Origin: Prescottella sp. R16
Lineage (GTDB): Bacteria > Actinomycetota > Actinomycetes > Mycobacteriales > Mycobacteriaceae
NCBI RefSeq assembly: GCF_030656875.1
Contig: NZ_CP130943.1
Location: forward strand, 2,108,001-2,172,000
Length of the DNA stretch: 64,000 nucleotides
Direction: 5' to 3'
Part shown: positions 1-8,628 of the stretch, piece by piece
How the letters are laid out: each line of letters starts with the position of its first letter
How positions within the stretch are numbered: the stretch's first letter is position 1
The notes under the pieces: generated by a model
Told to the model about the DNA's origin: nothing
Seen by the model: only the letters and a program-made list of their open reading frames with translations
Databases searched by the model: none
Made by a program: the position numbers and the translations under genes

Positions 1-91
1 GCAGCGGGTGGCGTTGCGCGCCTCGGTGTTCGGTGTGACCAACCCGGGAGTGACCTTCGTGGACCTACTGACCGCCCTGGCAGTCCGATGA
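1..91 (+). CDS. C-terminal end of an upstream TerD-operon gene (partial)
   Basis: The reading frame beginning at base 2 is open and ends at the TGA at 89-91, giving 29 residues that finish LLTALAVR. Its stop overlaps the ATG of the next gene (ATGA), the same coupling used by the following genes, so it is almost certainly the preceding cistron of the same operon. In TerD-linked operons of actinobacteria this place is usually held by a CitE/HpcH-type aldolase or an ATP-grasp enzyme. The visible tail is too short to decide between them. Confidence 0.75.
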   Translation, partial: QRVALRASVFGVTNPGVTFVDLLTALAVR

Positions 92-1386
92 CCGCTACGA
101 CCGCAACCACGACGACGGAGCCGTGGGCGACCACCGAGTTCGGGCTGACCCTGCACGACACCGGAGCCGACGGCGACCGTCGGGTCACCGAGCTCGTCCG
201 GCCGGGTCTGCGCCGCAACCCGCGTCGCGCGCACCTGCTGGTGTCCACGGTGCTGGGCAAGCATCTGCCCACCGATCCGGGACGGGTCCGGGCGGCAGCG
301 GACACCCTCGCCGACGAGGTGGTCGCCGTTCTCGGGGACGCTGCTACCGATGCGGTCGTCCTCGGCTTCGCCGAGACCGCAACGGGTCTCGGGCACGCGG
401 TCGCCGCCCGCATGCGGGCGGCCTGCTATCTGCACTCCACCCGCCGGGCCACGGCCGGGGTGCCGGTCCTCGGCGGATTCGAGGAAGGGCACTCGCACGC
501 CACGTCGCACCTGCTGCAGCCCACGTCCCCGGAACTGTTCACCGGTGCCGCCCCGTTGGTGCTCGTCGACGACGAGATCTCCACCGGGGCAACGGCCGTC
601 GACGCGATCCGGGCGCTGCACCGGATCGCGCCCCGCGACCGGTACGTGGTCGCGTCGCTCGTCGACATGCGCGAGGCCCACCACCGGGCCGAGATCGACG
701 CTGCCGCCACCGCACTCGGCGCGCGGATCGACCACGTCGCGCTCGCCGCCGGCCGCACCGAACTCCCGGACGGGCTCACCACCCGCGTCACCGCACTCGA
801 TCCGCCCGTGCTCAACCCGGTTGCCGCCACCGCCGGAACCGTGACGGTCGTGCCGGTCGGCTGGCCCGCCGACGTGCCCGACGGCGGACGCTACGGCATC
901 CTCGCCGCCGACTCCGCCACGTTCGCCGCCGCCACCGCCGCGGCCGCGGCCGCCCTCGAGCCGCACCTGGACCCGGGGCGGCCGGTGATCGTGATCGGGC
1001 ACGAGGAACTGATGTATCTGCCGCTGTGCATCGCCGAGCATCTCGCCCGGCAGGGGACGGCGGTCCGATACCAGACCACCACCCGCTCCCCGGCGTACGT
1101 CCACGACGATCCCGGCTATCCGCTGCGCCGCGGCTTCGAGTTCCACGCCCCCGAACCGGACGGTGCCGCCCGCCGCTACCTGTACAACGCGGCCTGGCCC
1201 GAACCCGCGGCGGAGGAGCAGTTGCTGCTGGTGATCGACAGTCCCGCCGACACCCCCGAACTGCGCAGCCCCGGTGGACTTCTCGACGTCCTCACCGCGG
1301 CGGGCCACGACGTCGTCGTCGCCGTCGTCCCCGCCACCGACCACCATGCCCTCACCGCCGCGAGGAACGCGAGGAAGCAGTCATGA
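88..1386 (+). CDS. TerD-operon phosphoribosyltransferase with C-terminal TRSP-type domain
   Basis: This 432-residue protein has a type I phosphoribosyltransferase core. The PRPP-binding loop is at about residues 158-170 (LVDDEISTGATA), preceded by the GFAETATGLG strand-loop near 93-102. The C-terminal ~170 residues match the layout of the TRSP domain found fused to this enzyme in TerD-linked operons. It probably transfers a ribose phosphate to an unidentified base or small molecule in the cytoplasm. The ATG overlaps the previous stop by 4 bp, and its own TGA overlaps the next ATG, so translation is coupled. Family and fusion are established knowledge; the substrate is unknown. Confidence 0.85.
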   Translation: MTATTATTTTEPWATTEFGLTLHDTGADGDRRVTELVRPGLRRNPRRAHLLVSTVLGKHLPTDPGRVRAAADTLADEVVAVLGDAATDAVVLGFAETATGLGHAVAARMRAACYLHSTRRATAGVPVLGGFEEGHSHATSHLLQPTSPELFTGAAPLVLVDDEISTGATAVDAIRALHRIAPRDRYVVASLVDMREAHHRAEIDAAATALGARIDHVALAAGRTELPDGLTTRVTALDPPVLNPVAATAGTVTVVPVGWPADVPDGGRYGILAADSATFAAATAAAAAALEPHLDPGRPVIVIGHEELMYLPLCIAEHLARQGTAVRYQTTTRSPAYVHDDPGYPLRRGFEFHAPEPDGAARRYLYNAAWPEPAAEEQLLLVIDSPADTPELRSPGGLLDVLTAAGHDVVVAVVPATDHHALTAARNARKQS

Positions 1387-2510
1387 CATCCATCACCGTC
1401 GCGACACCGCCGCTGACCGGCCCCGAATTCGGTTCCTACGCCACCGACGAGGTCACCTGGTTGCTCAAGGACCTCTCCGCACTCGACCTCGAGGCCGACG
1501 TCGCCGCCCGCGAGAAGGCCATCCAGGCCGGGACCGCGCACTACGCCGAATCGCTGCCCGTCGAGTATCAGCCGGATGCCGCCTACCGGGAGCTGTTCGA
1601 GACCGCGCTGGCCGACTCCGCACCCCGCCTGGCGCACGCGGTGGGCGCCGTCACCGAACTGTTGCTCGCCGAACGCGGGCCGGACCGGACCCTGGTCTCC
1701 CTGGCCCGTGCCGGCACCCCGATCGGGGTGCTCGTCCGCCGCTGGGCGCACCGGTTCCACGGACAGGCGTGGCCGCACTACACGATCTCGATCGTCCGGG
1801 ACCGCGGCATCGACACCGTCGCCCTCGACCACATCACCGCCCGACACGACCCGGACTCGGTGGTGTTCGTCGACGGCTGGACCGGCAAGGGCGCCATCAC
1901 CCGTGAGCTCACCGCCGCATTGGACGCCTATGCGGACGCCGGTGGTCCGCGGCTGTCCGACGATCTCGCCGTCCTCGCCGACCCCGGCCACTGCGTGCGC
2001 ACCTACGGCACCCGCGACGATTTCCTCGTCGCGTCGGCGTGCCTCAACTCGACCGTCTCCGGGCTGGTGTCCCGCACGGTCCTCAACGACCGGTACATCG
2101 GCGCAGGGGAGTTCCACGGCGCGAAGTTCTACCGGGATCTCGCCGACCAGGACGTGTCGAACCGGTTGCTGGACACCGTCACCGCCGAGTTCGACGCGGT
2201 CCACGACGCCGCGGTCGCGTCGGCCCGCACGATCCTGGCGGGGGACCGGACGCCGTCGTGGTCGGGGTGGGCGTCGGTCGACCGGGTCCGCGACGAGTAC
2301 GGCATCGGGTCGGTGAACTTCGTCAAACCCGGTGTCGGGGAAACCACCCGGGTGCTGCTGCGGCGGATCCCGTGGAAGGTGCTCGTCCGGGACGCCGACG
2401 CCCCCGAACACGCCCACATCCGGTTGCTCGCCGGCGCCCGCGGTGTCCCCGTCGAGACGGTGCCCGACCTCGCCTACTCGTGCATGGGCCTGATCAAGGA
2501 ACAGCCGTGA
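1383..2510 (+). CDS. StiP-family phosphoribosyltransferase-like protein with C-terminal Pelota-type domain
   Basis: A 375-residue protein of the family often labelled cysteine protease StiP, though it has a phosphoribosyltransferase-like fold. SLARAGTPIG (106-115) and VVFVDGWTGKGAI (about 160-172) are the substrate-loop motifs. The last ~70 residues, beginning near SVNFVKPGVGETT and ending in a short Gly/Val-rich stretch, resemble the Pelota RNA-binding-type domain often fused here. The frame stays open far upstream, but ATG 1383 is chosen because it overlaps the previous stop as ATGA and places the conserved N-terminus correctly. It likely works with the preceding PRTase and following HAD enzyme on a nucleoside-like metabolite, as proposed for TerD-linked modules. 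The protease name is doubtful. Confidence 0.8.
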   Translation: MTSITVATPPLTGPEFGSYATDEVTWLLKDLSALDLEADVAAREKAIQAGTAHYAESLPVEYQPDAAYRELFETALADSAPRLAHAVGAVTELLLAERGPDRTLVSLARAGTPIGVLVRRWAHRFHGQAWPHYTISIVRDRGIDTVALDHITARHDPDSVVFVDGWTGKGAITRELTAALDAYADAGGPRLSDDLAVLADPGHCVRTYGTRDDFLVASACLNSTVSGLVSRTVLNDRYIGAGEFHGAKFYRDLADQDVSNRLLDTVTAEFDAVHDAAVASARTILAGDRTPSWSGWASVDRVRDEYGIGSVNFVKPGVGETTRVLLRRIPWKVLVRDADAPEHAHIRLLAGARGVPVETVPDLAYSCMGLIKEQP

Positions 2511-3397
2511 GTGCAGTGACATCGACGACACCGCGCTCGCTGCTGGTCGCCACCGATCTCGACCGCACCATGATCTACTCCCGCACCGCCGCCGGGGACG
2601 GGTTCGAGGCCGCCGCACCGGTGTGTGTGGAGATCTACGACGACGCCCCCCTGTCGTACATGACGGGGGCCGCGCACGGACTCCTCGCCGACCTGGCCGG
2701 GCGCGCTGCGGTGGTCCCCACCACCACCCGCACCCCCGCCCAGTACGGGCGCATCACCCTGCCGGGCGGCCCGTACCGGTACGCGGTCACCAGCAACGGC
2801 GGCGCGATCCTCGTCGACGGCCGGCCGGACGAGCAGTGGCGGCGGAGCATCGACCGGCGTGTCGCCGCCGCCGGCCCCCCGGTCACGGCGGTGACCGAGG
2901 AACTCCGCACCCGCATCGACGAGCGGTGGGTGCGCAGTCTGCGGGTCGCCGACGACCTGTTCTGCTACCTGGTCGTCGATGTCGCCGCCCAGCCCGCCGA
3001 GTTCGTCGCCGCGTGGCGGGCCTGGTGCGCGCCGCGCGGCTGGAACGTGTCCCAGCAGGGCCGCAAGATCTACACGATGCCGAACGCGGTCACCAAGAGT
3101 GCTGCCCTGCACGACGTCCACGGACGCCTCGTCGCCGACGGCACCCTGCGGGCCGGCAGCCGGGTCGTCGCCGCCGGGGACGGTGTCCTCGACATCGATC
3201 TGCTCGTCCACGCCGACACCGCGATCCGCCCCCGGCACGGTGAACTCGAGGACACCGGCTGGCAGCATCCGACCGTCACGGTCACCACCGGCCGGGGTAT
3301 CCGCGCCGGCGAAGAAATCCTCACCTGGTTCCATCAGCACACCGCTCACCCAGAAACACCGTTCCCGCAAAGGATGTCGACGTGTCCCAACAGCTGA
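2507..3397 (+). CDS. HAD-superfamily phosphatase of the TerD module
   Basis: A 296-residue HAD hydrolase. Motif I is DLDRT (about residues 17-21), with the nucleophile aspartate and the acid/base aspartate two residues on. The late acidic motif is [10 protein letters not shown] near the C-terminus, and a lysine before it (TKSAALHDV region) fits motif III. It probably dephosphorylates the product of the two upstream PRTase-like enzymes. GTG 2507 is chosen because it overlaps the upstream TGA as GTGA; an in-frame GTG nine bases on is an alternative. The 3' end overlaps the TerD gene by 16 bp. The substrate cannot be inferred from sequence. Confidence 0.8.
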   Translation: MSAVTSTTPRSLLVATDLDRTMIYSRTAAGDGFEAAAPVCVEIYDDAPLSYMTGAAHGLLADLAGRAAVVPTTTRTPAQYGRITLPGGPYRYAVTSNGGAILVDGRPDEQWRRSIDRRVAAAGPPVTAVTEELRTRIDERWVRSLRVADDLFCYLVVDVAAQPAEFVAAWRAWCAPRGWNVSQQGRKIYTMPNAVTKSAALHDVHGRLVADGTLRAGSRVVAAGDGVLDIDLLVHADTAIRPRHGELEDTGWQHPTVTVTTGRGIRAGEEILTWFHQHTAHPETPFPQRMSTCPNS

Positions 3398-4602
3398 CCA
3401 AAGGTCAGAACGCCCCCGTGCAGGCCGAGACGATCGTCGTCTCGGTGGCCCTTTCGGCACCGGCCGACGTGTCCGCGCTGCTCCTCACCGACGCCGGCAC
3501 GGTGCGCACCGACGCCGACTTCGTGTTCTACAACCAGCCCGCCGGACCCGGTGTGCAGTTGGTGACCGGCCCGAACGGCGCGACCCTGCAGATCGACACC
3601 GGCCGGATCCCCGCCGACATCGACAAGGTTCGTGCGGTCGTCACCCTCGACAACCCGGGCGCCACGTTCGGGCAGTTCCCGGCGCCGACCGCCCGCGTCG
3701 CCGACGCCACCGGAAACCCGCTGTACGAGTACGTGATCGACGGCCTGTCGAGCGAGTCCGTCGTCATCGCTCTCGAGGTGTACCGCCGTCAGGGGGCGTG
3801 GAAGGTGCGGGCCGTCGGACAGGGTTATGCCGGGGGCTTCGCGGACCTGGTCACCGACCACGGCATCACCGTCGACGACGCACCCGCCCCGGCGGCACCC
3901 GCCCCGGCGGCACCCGCCCCGGCGGCGCCCGCATCGCCGCCCCCGCCCCCGCCGCCGGCGCCGGCCGCACCGGCCGCGCCGCCCGTTCCGCCGCAGCCGA
4001 CGGAGATCAACCTCACCAAGGGACGTCCCGTCAGCCTCGCCAAGGGCCAGAAGGTCAACCTCCGCAAGGACGGCGGGGTCGACCTGACCATGGTGCGGAT
4101 GGGTCTCGGCTGGGATCCGGTCGAGAAGCGGGGCATGTTCGGCAGCCGGGCCGTCGACATCGACCTCGACGCGTCGGCGATCCTGTTCGCCGACGACCAG
4201 ATCGTCGACGTCTGCTACTACGGGCAGCTGCGGTCCAAGGACGGCTCGATCATGCACCGGGGCGACAACCTCACCGGTGCCGGCGACGGTGACGACGAGG
4301 TCGTCGACGTCGACCTCACCCGCATCCCGCCGTACGTCACCACGATCGTCTTCATCGTCACGTCCTACAAGGGACAGACGTTCGAGCAGGTCCAGAACGC
4401 GTTCTGCCGCCTGATCGACGCCACCACGAACAGTGAGCTCGCCCGCTACACCCTCCACGGCGGCATGCCGTTCACCGGCATGGTCATGGCCAAGGTGTTC
4501 CGTGGACCCGACGGCTGGAAGCTGCAGGCGATCGGCGACGGCATCCAGGCCAAGCATCCCGGCGAGGCCGCACCGCAGCTCGCGCCGTTCGTCCGCGTCT
4601 GA
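3382..4602 (+). CDS. TerD-family protein with two TerD domains and a Pro/Ala linker
   Basis: A 406-residue cytoplasmic protein. The first TerD-like domain (about 1-170) has the FYNQP and acidic-strand signatures. A low-complexity Ala/Pro linker follows (about 168-212), then a second, more canonical TerD domain (215-406) with [27 protein letters not shown] and the late [13 protein letters not shown] strand. The acidic clusters are the Ca2+-binding sites of TerD proteins. TerD proteins accompany tellurite resistance, phage or colicin tolerance and general envelope stress; no specific substrate is implied. The start is GTG 3382, inside the end of the HAD gene. The 15-base repeat in the linker is listed separately. 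Confidence 0.9.
   Translation: MSQQLTKGQNAPVQAETIVVSVALSAPADVSALLLTDAGTVRTDADFVFYNQPAGPGVQLVTGPNGATLQIDTGRIPADIDKVRAVVTLDNPGATFGQFPAPTARVADATGNPLYEYVIDGLSSESVVIALEVYRRQGAWKVRAVGQGYAGGFADLVTDHGITVDDAPAPAAPAPAAPAPAAPASPPPPPPPAPAAPAAPPVPPQPTEINLTKGRPVSLAKGQKVNLRKDGGVDLTMVRMGLGWDPVEKRGMFGSRAVDIDLDASAILFADDQIVDVCYYGQLRSKDGSIMHRGDNLTGAGDGDDEVVDVDLTRIPPYVTTIVFIVTSYKGQTFEQVQNAFCRLIDATTNSELARYTLHGGMPFTGMVMAKVFRGPDGWKLQAIGDGIQAKHPGEAAPQLAPFVRV
3881..3925 (+). repeat. Three perfect tandem copies of a 15-base unit inside the TerD linker
   Basis: The unit cacccgccccggcgg occurs three times head to tail and keeps frame, encoding Ala/Pro pentads. A degenerate fourth copy starts at 3926. In-frame length variation between strains would change only the flexible linker between the two TerD domains. 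Confidence 0.95.
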
Positions 4603-4642
4603 GCGCACCCGAACCGAACATCCGAGACCCGAAGGAACGACC

Positions 4643-6181
4643 GTGCACCTGACCCGCGGCCAGAACACCGTGCTGCCGACCACCGCTGTGCGGTTCACCG
4701 TCGGGGGTGGCCTCCCGGTGGACGTGTCCGCCCTGGTCGTCGACGCGGACCTGCAGGCGCTGTCGTCCGAGTCCTTCGTGTTCTACAACCAGCCGCACAC
4801 CGGTGGCGTCCGGATGGGGGCGGGCGGCGTCGACATCGACCTCGACGCCGTCCGCCCCGACGCGCATGCGGTGCTGTGCATCGTGAGCGTCGACCCGCTC
4901 GCCGCCACCGGCACGGTGTTCACCGCGGTCGTGGCCGCACTGCACGATCGGGCCGGGAGGCTCGTCGCCGGCTTCGACATCGACTGCCGGGCCGGGGAGA
5001 CCGCGGTGATCTGCTGGGAGCTGTACCGGCGCGCCGGGCAGTGGAAGATCCGGGCCGTCGGCCAGGGCTACGCGGACGGACTCGCCGGCCTGATCACCCG
5101 CCACGGCGTCGACGTCGACGACGATCCGGCACCCGCCCCGCAGGCGACGGTCCCGGACACCGGTGCGCCGGGGCCGGTCGAGCCGTTCGACCCGAACCAC
5201 ACCGTCGAACGATTCGGGATGATCCTGGAGGACGCAGCCCGTTCGGCCGGGGCCCTGATCGAGGCCCGCCGCTTCGCCGAAGCCCGGCTCGATCACGAAC
5301 TGAGCGTCGCCGTCGCCGACCCCGCAGCCCGCACCGGGCCGGCCGCGCAGCAGGCCCGCACCGTCGCGCAGCAGCGGCACGACACCGTCGTCGACGACGC
5401 ACAGGCGCGGTATCGGCACGACAGCGACCAGCTCGCCGCCGAACTCGATGCGATCGCCCCGCTGCTGCCGCGGTCGTGCGCCGACTGGGCCGCGCCCGCG
5501 TGGTCCGCCACCCCCGCGCCGTACGGTCCGGCGAACGGTATCCGCATCGGCGAGCTGTCCGCCCCCGGCTGTGGACCGCTCCGCGTCCCGCTCGTCCTGC
5601 CGTTCCCGCTCGGCCGGCCGCTGCGCATCGTCGGCGCGGACACCGCGGCGACTGCGTCCGTCACCGCCGCCGCGATCCTGCGGATCCTGGCCGCCGACCC
5701 GGCGGTCGTCCTCGACGTCGTCGACCTGACCGGGCACCTCCGCGCCGTCACCACCGGTGTCGCCCACCGGGTCGGGGCCACGGTCACCCGCCCCGACAGC
5801 ATCGGCTCGTTCCTCGAATCTGCTGCTGCCGCAGCCGAACTCGCCCTCCTCGACGGTGCCGGTGGGTCCGCAGCGACACCCCGGCTGATCGTGCTCGGCC
5901 ACTTCCCGTACGGCTACGACCAGCGGCAGCTGCCCGCGATCGCATTCCTCGCCGAACACGGACACCGCGTCGGCGTCACCGTGATCGTCGTCGCCGACGA
6001 CTCCACGGACACCGACCCCACCGGCGACGATCCGATGCCCCACGGTTACGCCCTGCCCGCCGACGACAACGACGACTGGCGCGACCCCTGGACGGGCAAC
6101 ACGTGGACGTTCACCCCGGACCGGGCCCCGGCCGACCTCGGCCGGATCCTCGGCGCCCTCACCGACCCCGCGACCCGGTAG
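4643..6181 (+). CDS. TerD domain fused to a coiled-coil and degenerate FtsK-like region
   Basis: A 512-residue protein that starts with a TerD domain (about 1-165; FYNQP, DIDLDAV, WELYRRAGQWKIRAVGQGY). A helical, Ala/Gln/Arg-rich segment (about 195-275) likely forms a coiled coil. The C-terminal ~240 residues resemble the FtsK/HerA-like ATPase part of large TerD-associated proteins (VPLVLPFPLGRPLRIVGAD, then AAAILRILAADPAVVLDVVD), but no GxxxxGK[ST] loop is visible, so ATP use is doubtful. GTG 4643 is chosen because of the GAAGGA ribosome site at 4631 and the start of TerD homology (HLTRGQN). It follows the first TerD gene by 40 bp and closes the operon. The TerD part is secure; the FtsK relation is weak. 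Confidence 0.75.
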   Translation: MHLTRGQNTVLPTTAVRFTVGGGLPVDVSALVVDADLQALSSESFVFYNQPHTGGVRMGAGGVDIDLDAVRPDAHAVLCIVSVDPLAATGTVFTAVVAALHDRAGRLVAGFDIDCRAGETAVICWELYRRAGQWKIRAVGQGYADGLAGLITRHGVDVDDDPAPAPQATVPDTGAPGPVEPFDPNHTVERFGMILEDAARSAGALIEARRFAEARLDHELSVAVADPAARTGPAAQQARTVAQQRHDTVVDDAQARYRHDSDQLAAELDAIAPLLPRSCADWAAPAWSATPAPYGPANGIRIGELSAPGCGPLRVPLVLPFPLGRPLRIVGADTAATASVTAAAILRILAADPAVVLDVVDLTGHLRAVTTGVAHRVGATVTRPDSIGSFLESAAAAAELALLDGAGGSAATPRLIVLGHFPYGYDQRQLPAIAFLAEHGHRVGVTVIVVADDSTDTDPTGDDPMPHGYALPADDNDDWRDPWTGNTWTFTPDRAPADLGRILGALTDPATR

Positions 6182-6250
6182 CGCCGGCGTACCTGCGACC
6201 GGTACGGTCAGTCATCATCGCCGATGCCTCCGACACGGCGCGGAGCGGCC

Positions 6251-6688
6251 CTACCCGAACTGCATAGGTGTGACGGTTCCGTATCCGTCGTGGCCGGCGA
6301 CGTGCCACGGGATCGGCGACCGGCCCGCCCCGACCCGTTCCCACAGGTCGGTCAGCCACGTCGCACACGCGTCGACGACGGCGTCCTGGACGCAGAAGCC
6401 GCGGCCAGGCGGCGGCACGTCCGGTTCGACACCGTCCTCGGTGTGGACGACGCCGAACAGGTGCCGGTGCGCGTCGACCGGAGCATTGAGGGCGATGCTG
6501 TCGGGGCCGTCGAACCGGGCCCACACGTCGAACGTGCCTTCACCGTCCTGGTCGGGGAACACGTCGATCACGAGCTCGGTGGCGGCGGGCGGGCACATCG
6601 CCAGCATCGACGAAAGTCGCTGCGCCGCAGCATCGGTGTGCCGGTCGAGAACGGAATCGAGTTCGGCCAGATACTCTGCGCGGTCCAC
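6251..6688 (-). CDS. Conserved hypothetical protein (DUF6389-like)
   Basis: A 145-residue soluble, acidic protein starting MDRAEYLAELDSVLDRH. It has no signal peptide or membrane segment. The mix of Asp/Glu strands (ELVIDVFPDQDGEGTFDVWARFDG) and a late Trp/His-rich segment is reminiscent of small actinobacterial DUF6389-type proteins; I am not sure of that assignment. It is convergent with the TerD operon and divergent from the short frame at 6793. No function is proposed. Confidence 0.65.
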   Translation of the reverse strand: MDRAEYLAELDSVLDRHTDAAAQRLSSMLAMCPPAATELVIDVFPDQDGEGTFDVWARFDGPDSIALNAPVDAHRHLFGVVHTEDGVEPDVPPPGRGFCVQDAVVDACATWLTDLWERVGAGRSPIPWHVAGHDGYGTVTPMQFG

Positions 6689-6792
6689 GCGGTGAGCATA
6701 GACGGGGCCGGGTCGGGAACCGATCGGCGCACGGCCGCGTCCAACCAGTCACACGGCCCGAACAACGGGGCCGGCAGGGGAGGAGCACGTCG

Positions 6793-6960
6793 ATGACACA
6801 GAACGGCAGTACGGGACGGACGTACCGGCGTGGCCTGACGCGGGCCGGTACCGGGCCGCGCAGTGGACGGCTGTGGGCGGCGTGCACACCGCTCCCGGTG
6901 GCCGGCGGGTCGCCGCACCCGGTCCCGGGAGGGGAGCGGGGCGACGACGCCGACGACTGA
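6793..6960 (+). CDS. Possible 55-residue small protein
   Basis: An ATG frame of 55 codons preceded by a good purine-rich ribosome site (GGGGAGGAG ending about 8 bases upstream). The product is Arg/Gly-rich at the start (TGRTYRRGLTRAGTG) and ends in an acidic DDADD tail two bases before the convergent pgl stop. Composition is not strongly protein-like and no family is recognised. It could be a genuine small protein, a gene remnant or chance. The site-to-start spacing is the only positive evidence. Confidence 0.3.
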   Translation: MTQNGSTGRTYRRGLTRAGTGPRSGRLWAACTPLPVAGGSPHPVPGGERGDDADD

Positions 6961-6962
6961 CG

Positions 6963-7712
6963 TCAGTCGCGGGGCAGTCCGCTCGCCGCAGTCTCGTCGA
7001 GCAGCCACACCGTCTTCTCGACACCGACGGCACCGGCCGCCGGAATGTCCTCGGCGGACGCCCCACCGATCGCGGCGGCCACCGCCTCGGCCTTCGCCTC
7101 ACCGGAGGTGATCAGCCACACCTCGCGCGCCGCCCGCAGCGCGGGCAGTGTGAGGGTGACCCGCACCGCCGGCGGCTTCGGCGAATCGGTGACCGCGACG
7201 ACCAGCTTCTCGGACTCGCGTACCGCATCGGTGTGCGGGAACAGCGAATTGACGTGCCCCTCACCGCCCATGCCCAGCAGGTGCACGTCGAACAGGGGGC
7301 CGGTCCGGCCGGCGGCGAACGTCTCGAGCACCTCGCCGTAGGCGGCGGCCGCGGTCACCGGATCGGTGCCGTACGCGCCGTCCGACGCGGCCATCACGTG
7401 TACCCGCGCCGGATCGACCGGAACGTGGTCGAGCAGCGCCTCGTGGGCCTGCACCTCGTTGCGTTCGGGGTCCCCGGCGGGCAGGAACCGTTCGTCACCG
7501 AAGAACACGTCCAGCGCCGACCAGTCGATCGCCCCCGGACGCTCGCGGATCTGCTCGAGCAGTGCGATGCCGGTGCCGCCGCCGGTCAGCACGACCGCGG
7601 CCGAACCGCGGGCCCGCTGGGCGGCGACGATCGCGTCGACGAACCGCTCCGCGGCCGCCGACACCAGTGCTGCGGTATCGGGGTAGCGACGAATCTCGTT
7701 GGAGTCAGACAT
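6963..7712 (-). CDS. pgl: 6-phosphogluconolactonase
   Basis: A 249-residue enzyme hydrolysing 6-phosphogluconolactone to 6-phosphogluconate, the second step of the oxidative pentose phosphate pathway. Family motifs are the phosphate-binding TGGGTG near residue 45, FFGDERF, and the LLGMGGEGHVNSLFP catalytic segment. Length matches the family. It is the last gene of the leftward tkt-tal-zwf-opcA-pgl operon and its start overlaps the end of opcA by 8 bp, so it sits immediately after the dehydrogenase that makes its substrate. Confidence 0.95.
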   Translation of the reverse strand: MSDSNEIRRYPDTAALVSAAAERFVDAIVAAQRARGSAAVVLTGGGTGIALLEQIRERPGAIDWSALDVFFGDERFLPAGDPERNEVQAHEALLDHVPVDPARVHVMAASDGAYGTDPVTAAAAYGEVLETFAAGRTGPLFDVHLLGMGGEGHVNSLFPHTDAVRESEKLVVAVTDSPKPPAVRVTLTLPALRAAREVWLITSGEAKAEAVAAAIGGASAEDIPAAGAVGVEKTVWLLDETAASGLPRD

Positions 7713-8628
7713 AGTTCACCTTCGACAGTCCGGTCAGGGCGGCTTCGTAGATTTCGTCGGGGTCGAGACGACGCAACTCCTCGGCCAGGCAGTCCCGCGT
7801 CTCCCGCCGGGCGAGGGCGACGAGCGCGTCCGGCTGCCCGGTCCGGCTCAGGGTCGCGGTGGTCTCGCTCTGCGGCCGGCTGATCGAAATGCGGTCGTCG
7901 CCGGTCAACCGCAGTTCGACGAACAGGTCACCGGTCTGCCGGCGCACCGGGCCGTCGACCCGGTCGGCGAGCCAGCCGGCGAGGATGTCGAGCGCAGGTT
8001 CGGTCGCCAGCCCCGACACCGTCGCCGACACGATCCGCCCGTGCGGGGGCTGATCGAGCGCGGAGGTGAGCAGCGCCCGCCAGTACGTGACCCGGCTCCA
8101 CGCCAGATCGGTGTCGCCCGCCGCGTACGACCCGAGCCGACTCTTGATGGTCGCGGTCGGCTCGTCGGCGCGGGTGGCGTCGGTGATCCGCCGGATCGCC
8201 AAGCGGCCCACCGGATCCAGCGACGGGAACGTGGGGGCGTCGTCCGGCCACCACGCCACCACCGGGGTGTCCGGCAGCAGGAACGGCACCACGACACTCG
8301 CCTCCTGGTCGGCCAGCTCGCCGTGCAGCCGCAGAATCACCACCTCGGACGCGCCGGCGTCACCGCCGACCCGGATCTCCGCGTCCAGTCGTGTCTCCTC
8401 GGACCGGGAACCACGGGCGACGACGATCACGCGGCACGGATGCTCACGGCTCGCGTCGTTCGCGGCGTCGATGACGTCCTCGGAGTTCTTGGACTCGCGC
8501 GTGCACACCACCAACGTCAGCACTCGGCCGAGCGTGACCGCGCCACCCGTCTCCCGCAGTTCGACGAGCTTCTTGTTGACCGCACCCGTCGTGGTCGACG
8601 GCATTTCGATGATCACGGCCTTCTCCAT
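7705..8628 (-). CDS. opcA: Glucose-6-phosphate dehydrogenase assembly protein OpcA
   Basis: A 307-residue OpcA protein, needed for activity or redox control of glucose-6-phosphate dehydrogenase in actinobacteria and cyanobacteria. IIEMPSTTTGAVNKKL at the N-terminus and the central PVVAWWPDDAP segment are the family marks. The frame extends further upstream, but ATG 8628 is chosen because OpcA proteins begin just before the MPSTTT motif. This start overlaps the end of zwf by 16 bp and the gene overlaps pgl by 8 bp, so it is translated in step with both. Confidence 0.95.
   Translation of the reverse strand: MEKAVIIEMPSTTTGAVNKKLVELRETGGAVTLGRVLTLVVCTRESKNSEDVIDAANDASREHPCRVIVVARGSRSEETRLDAEIRVGGDAGASEVVILRLHGELADQEASVVVPFLLPDTPVVAWWPDDAPTFPSLDPVGRLAIRRITDATRADEPTATIKSRLGSYAAGDTDLAWSRVTYWRALLTSALDQPPHGRIVSATVSGLATEPALDILAGWLADRVDGPVRRQTGDLFVELRLTGDDRISISRPQSETTATLSRTGQPDALVALARRETRDCLAEELRRLDPDEIYEAALTGLSKVNYV

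Noticed and set aside
3382..6181. Tellurite resistance label for the TerD genes
   Set aside because: TerD proteins act in several stress responses and no terZABCE set or tehB is visible, so a tellurite function is not claimed.
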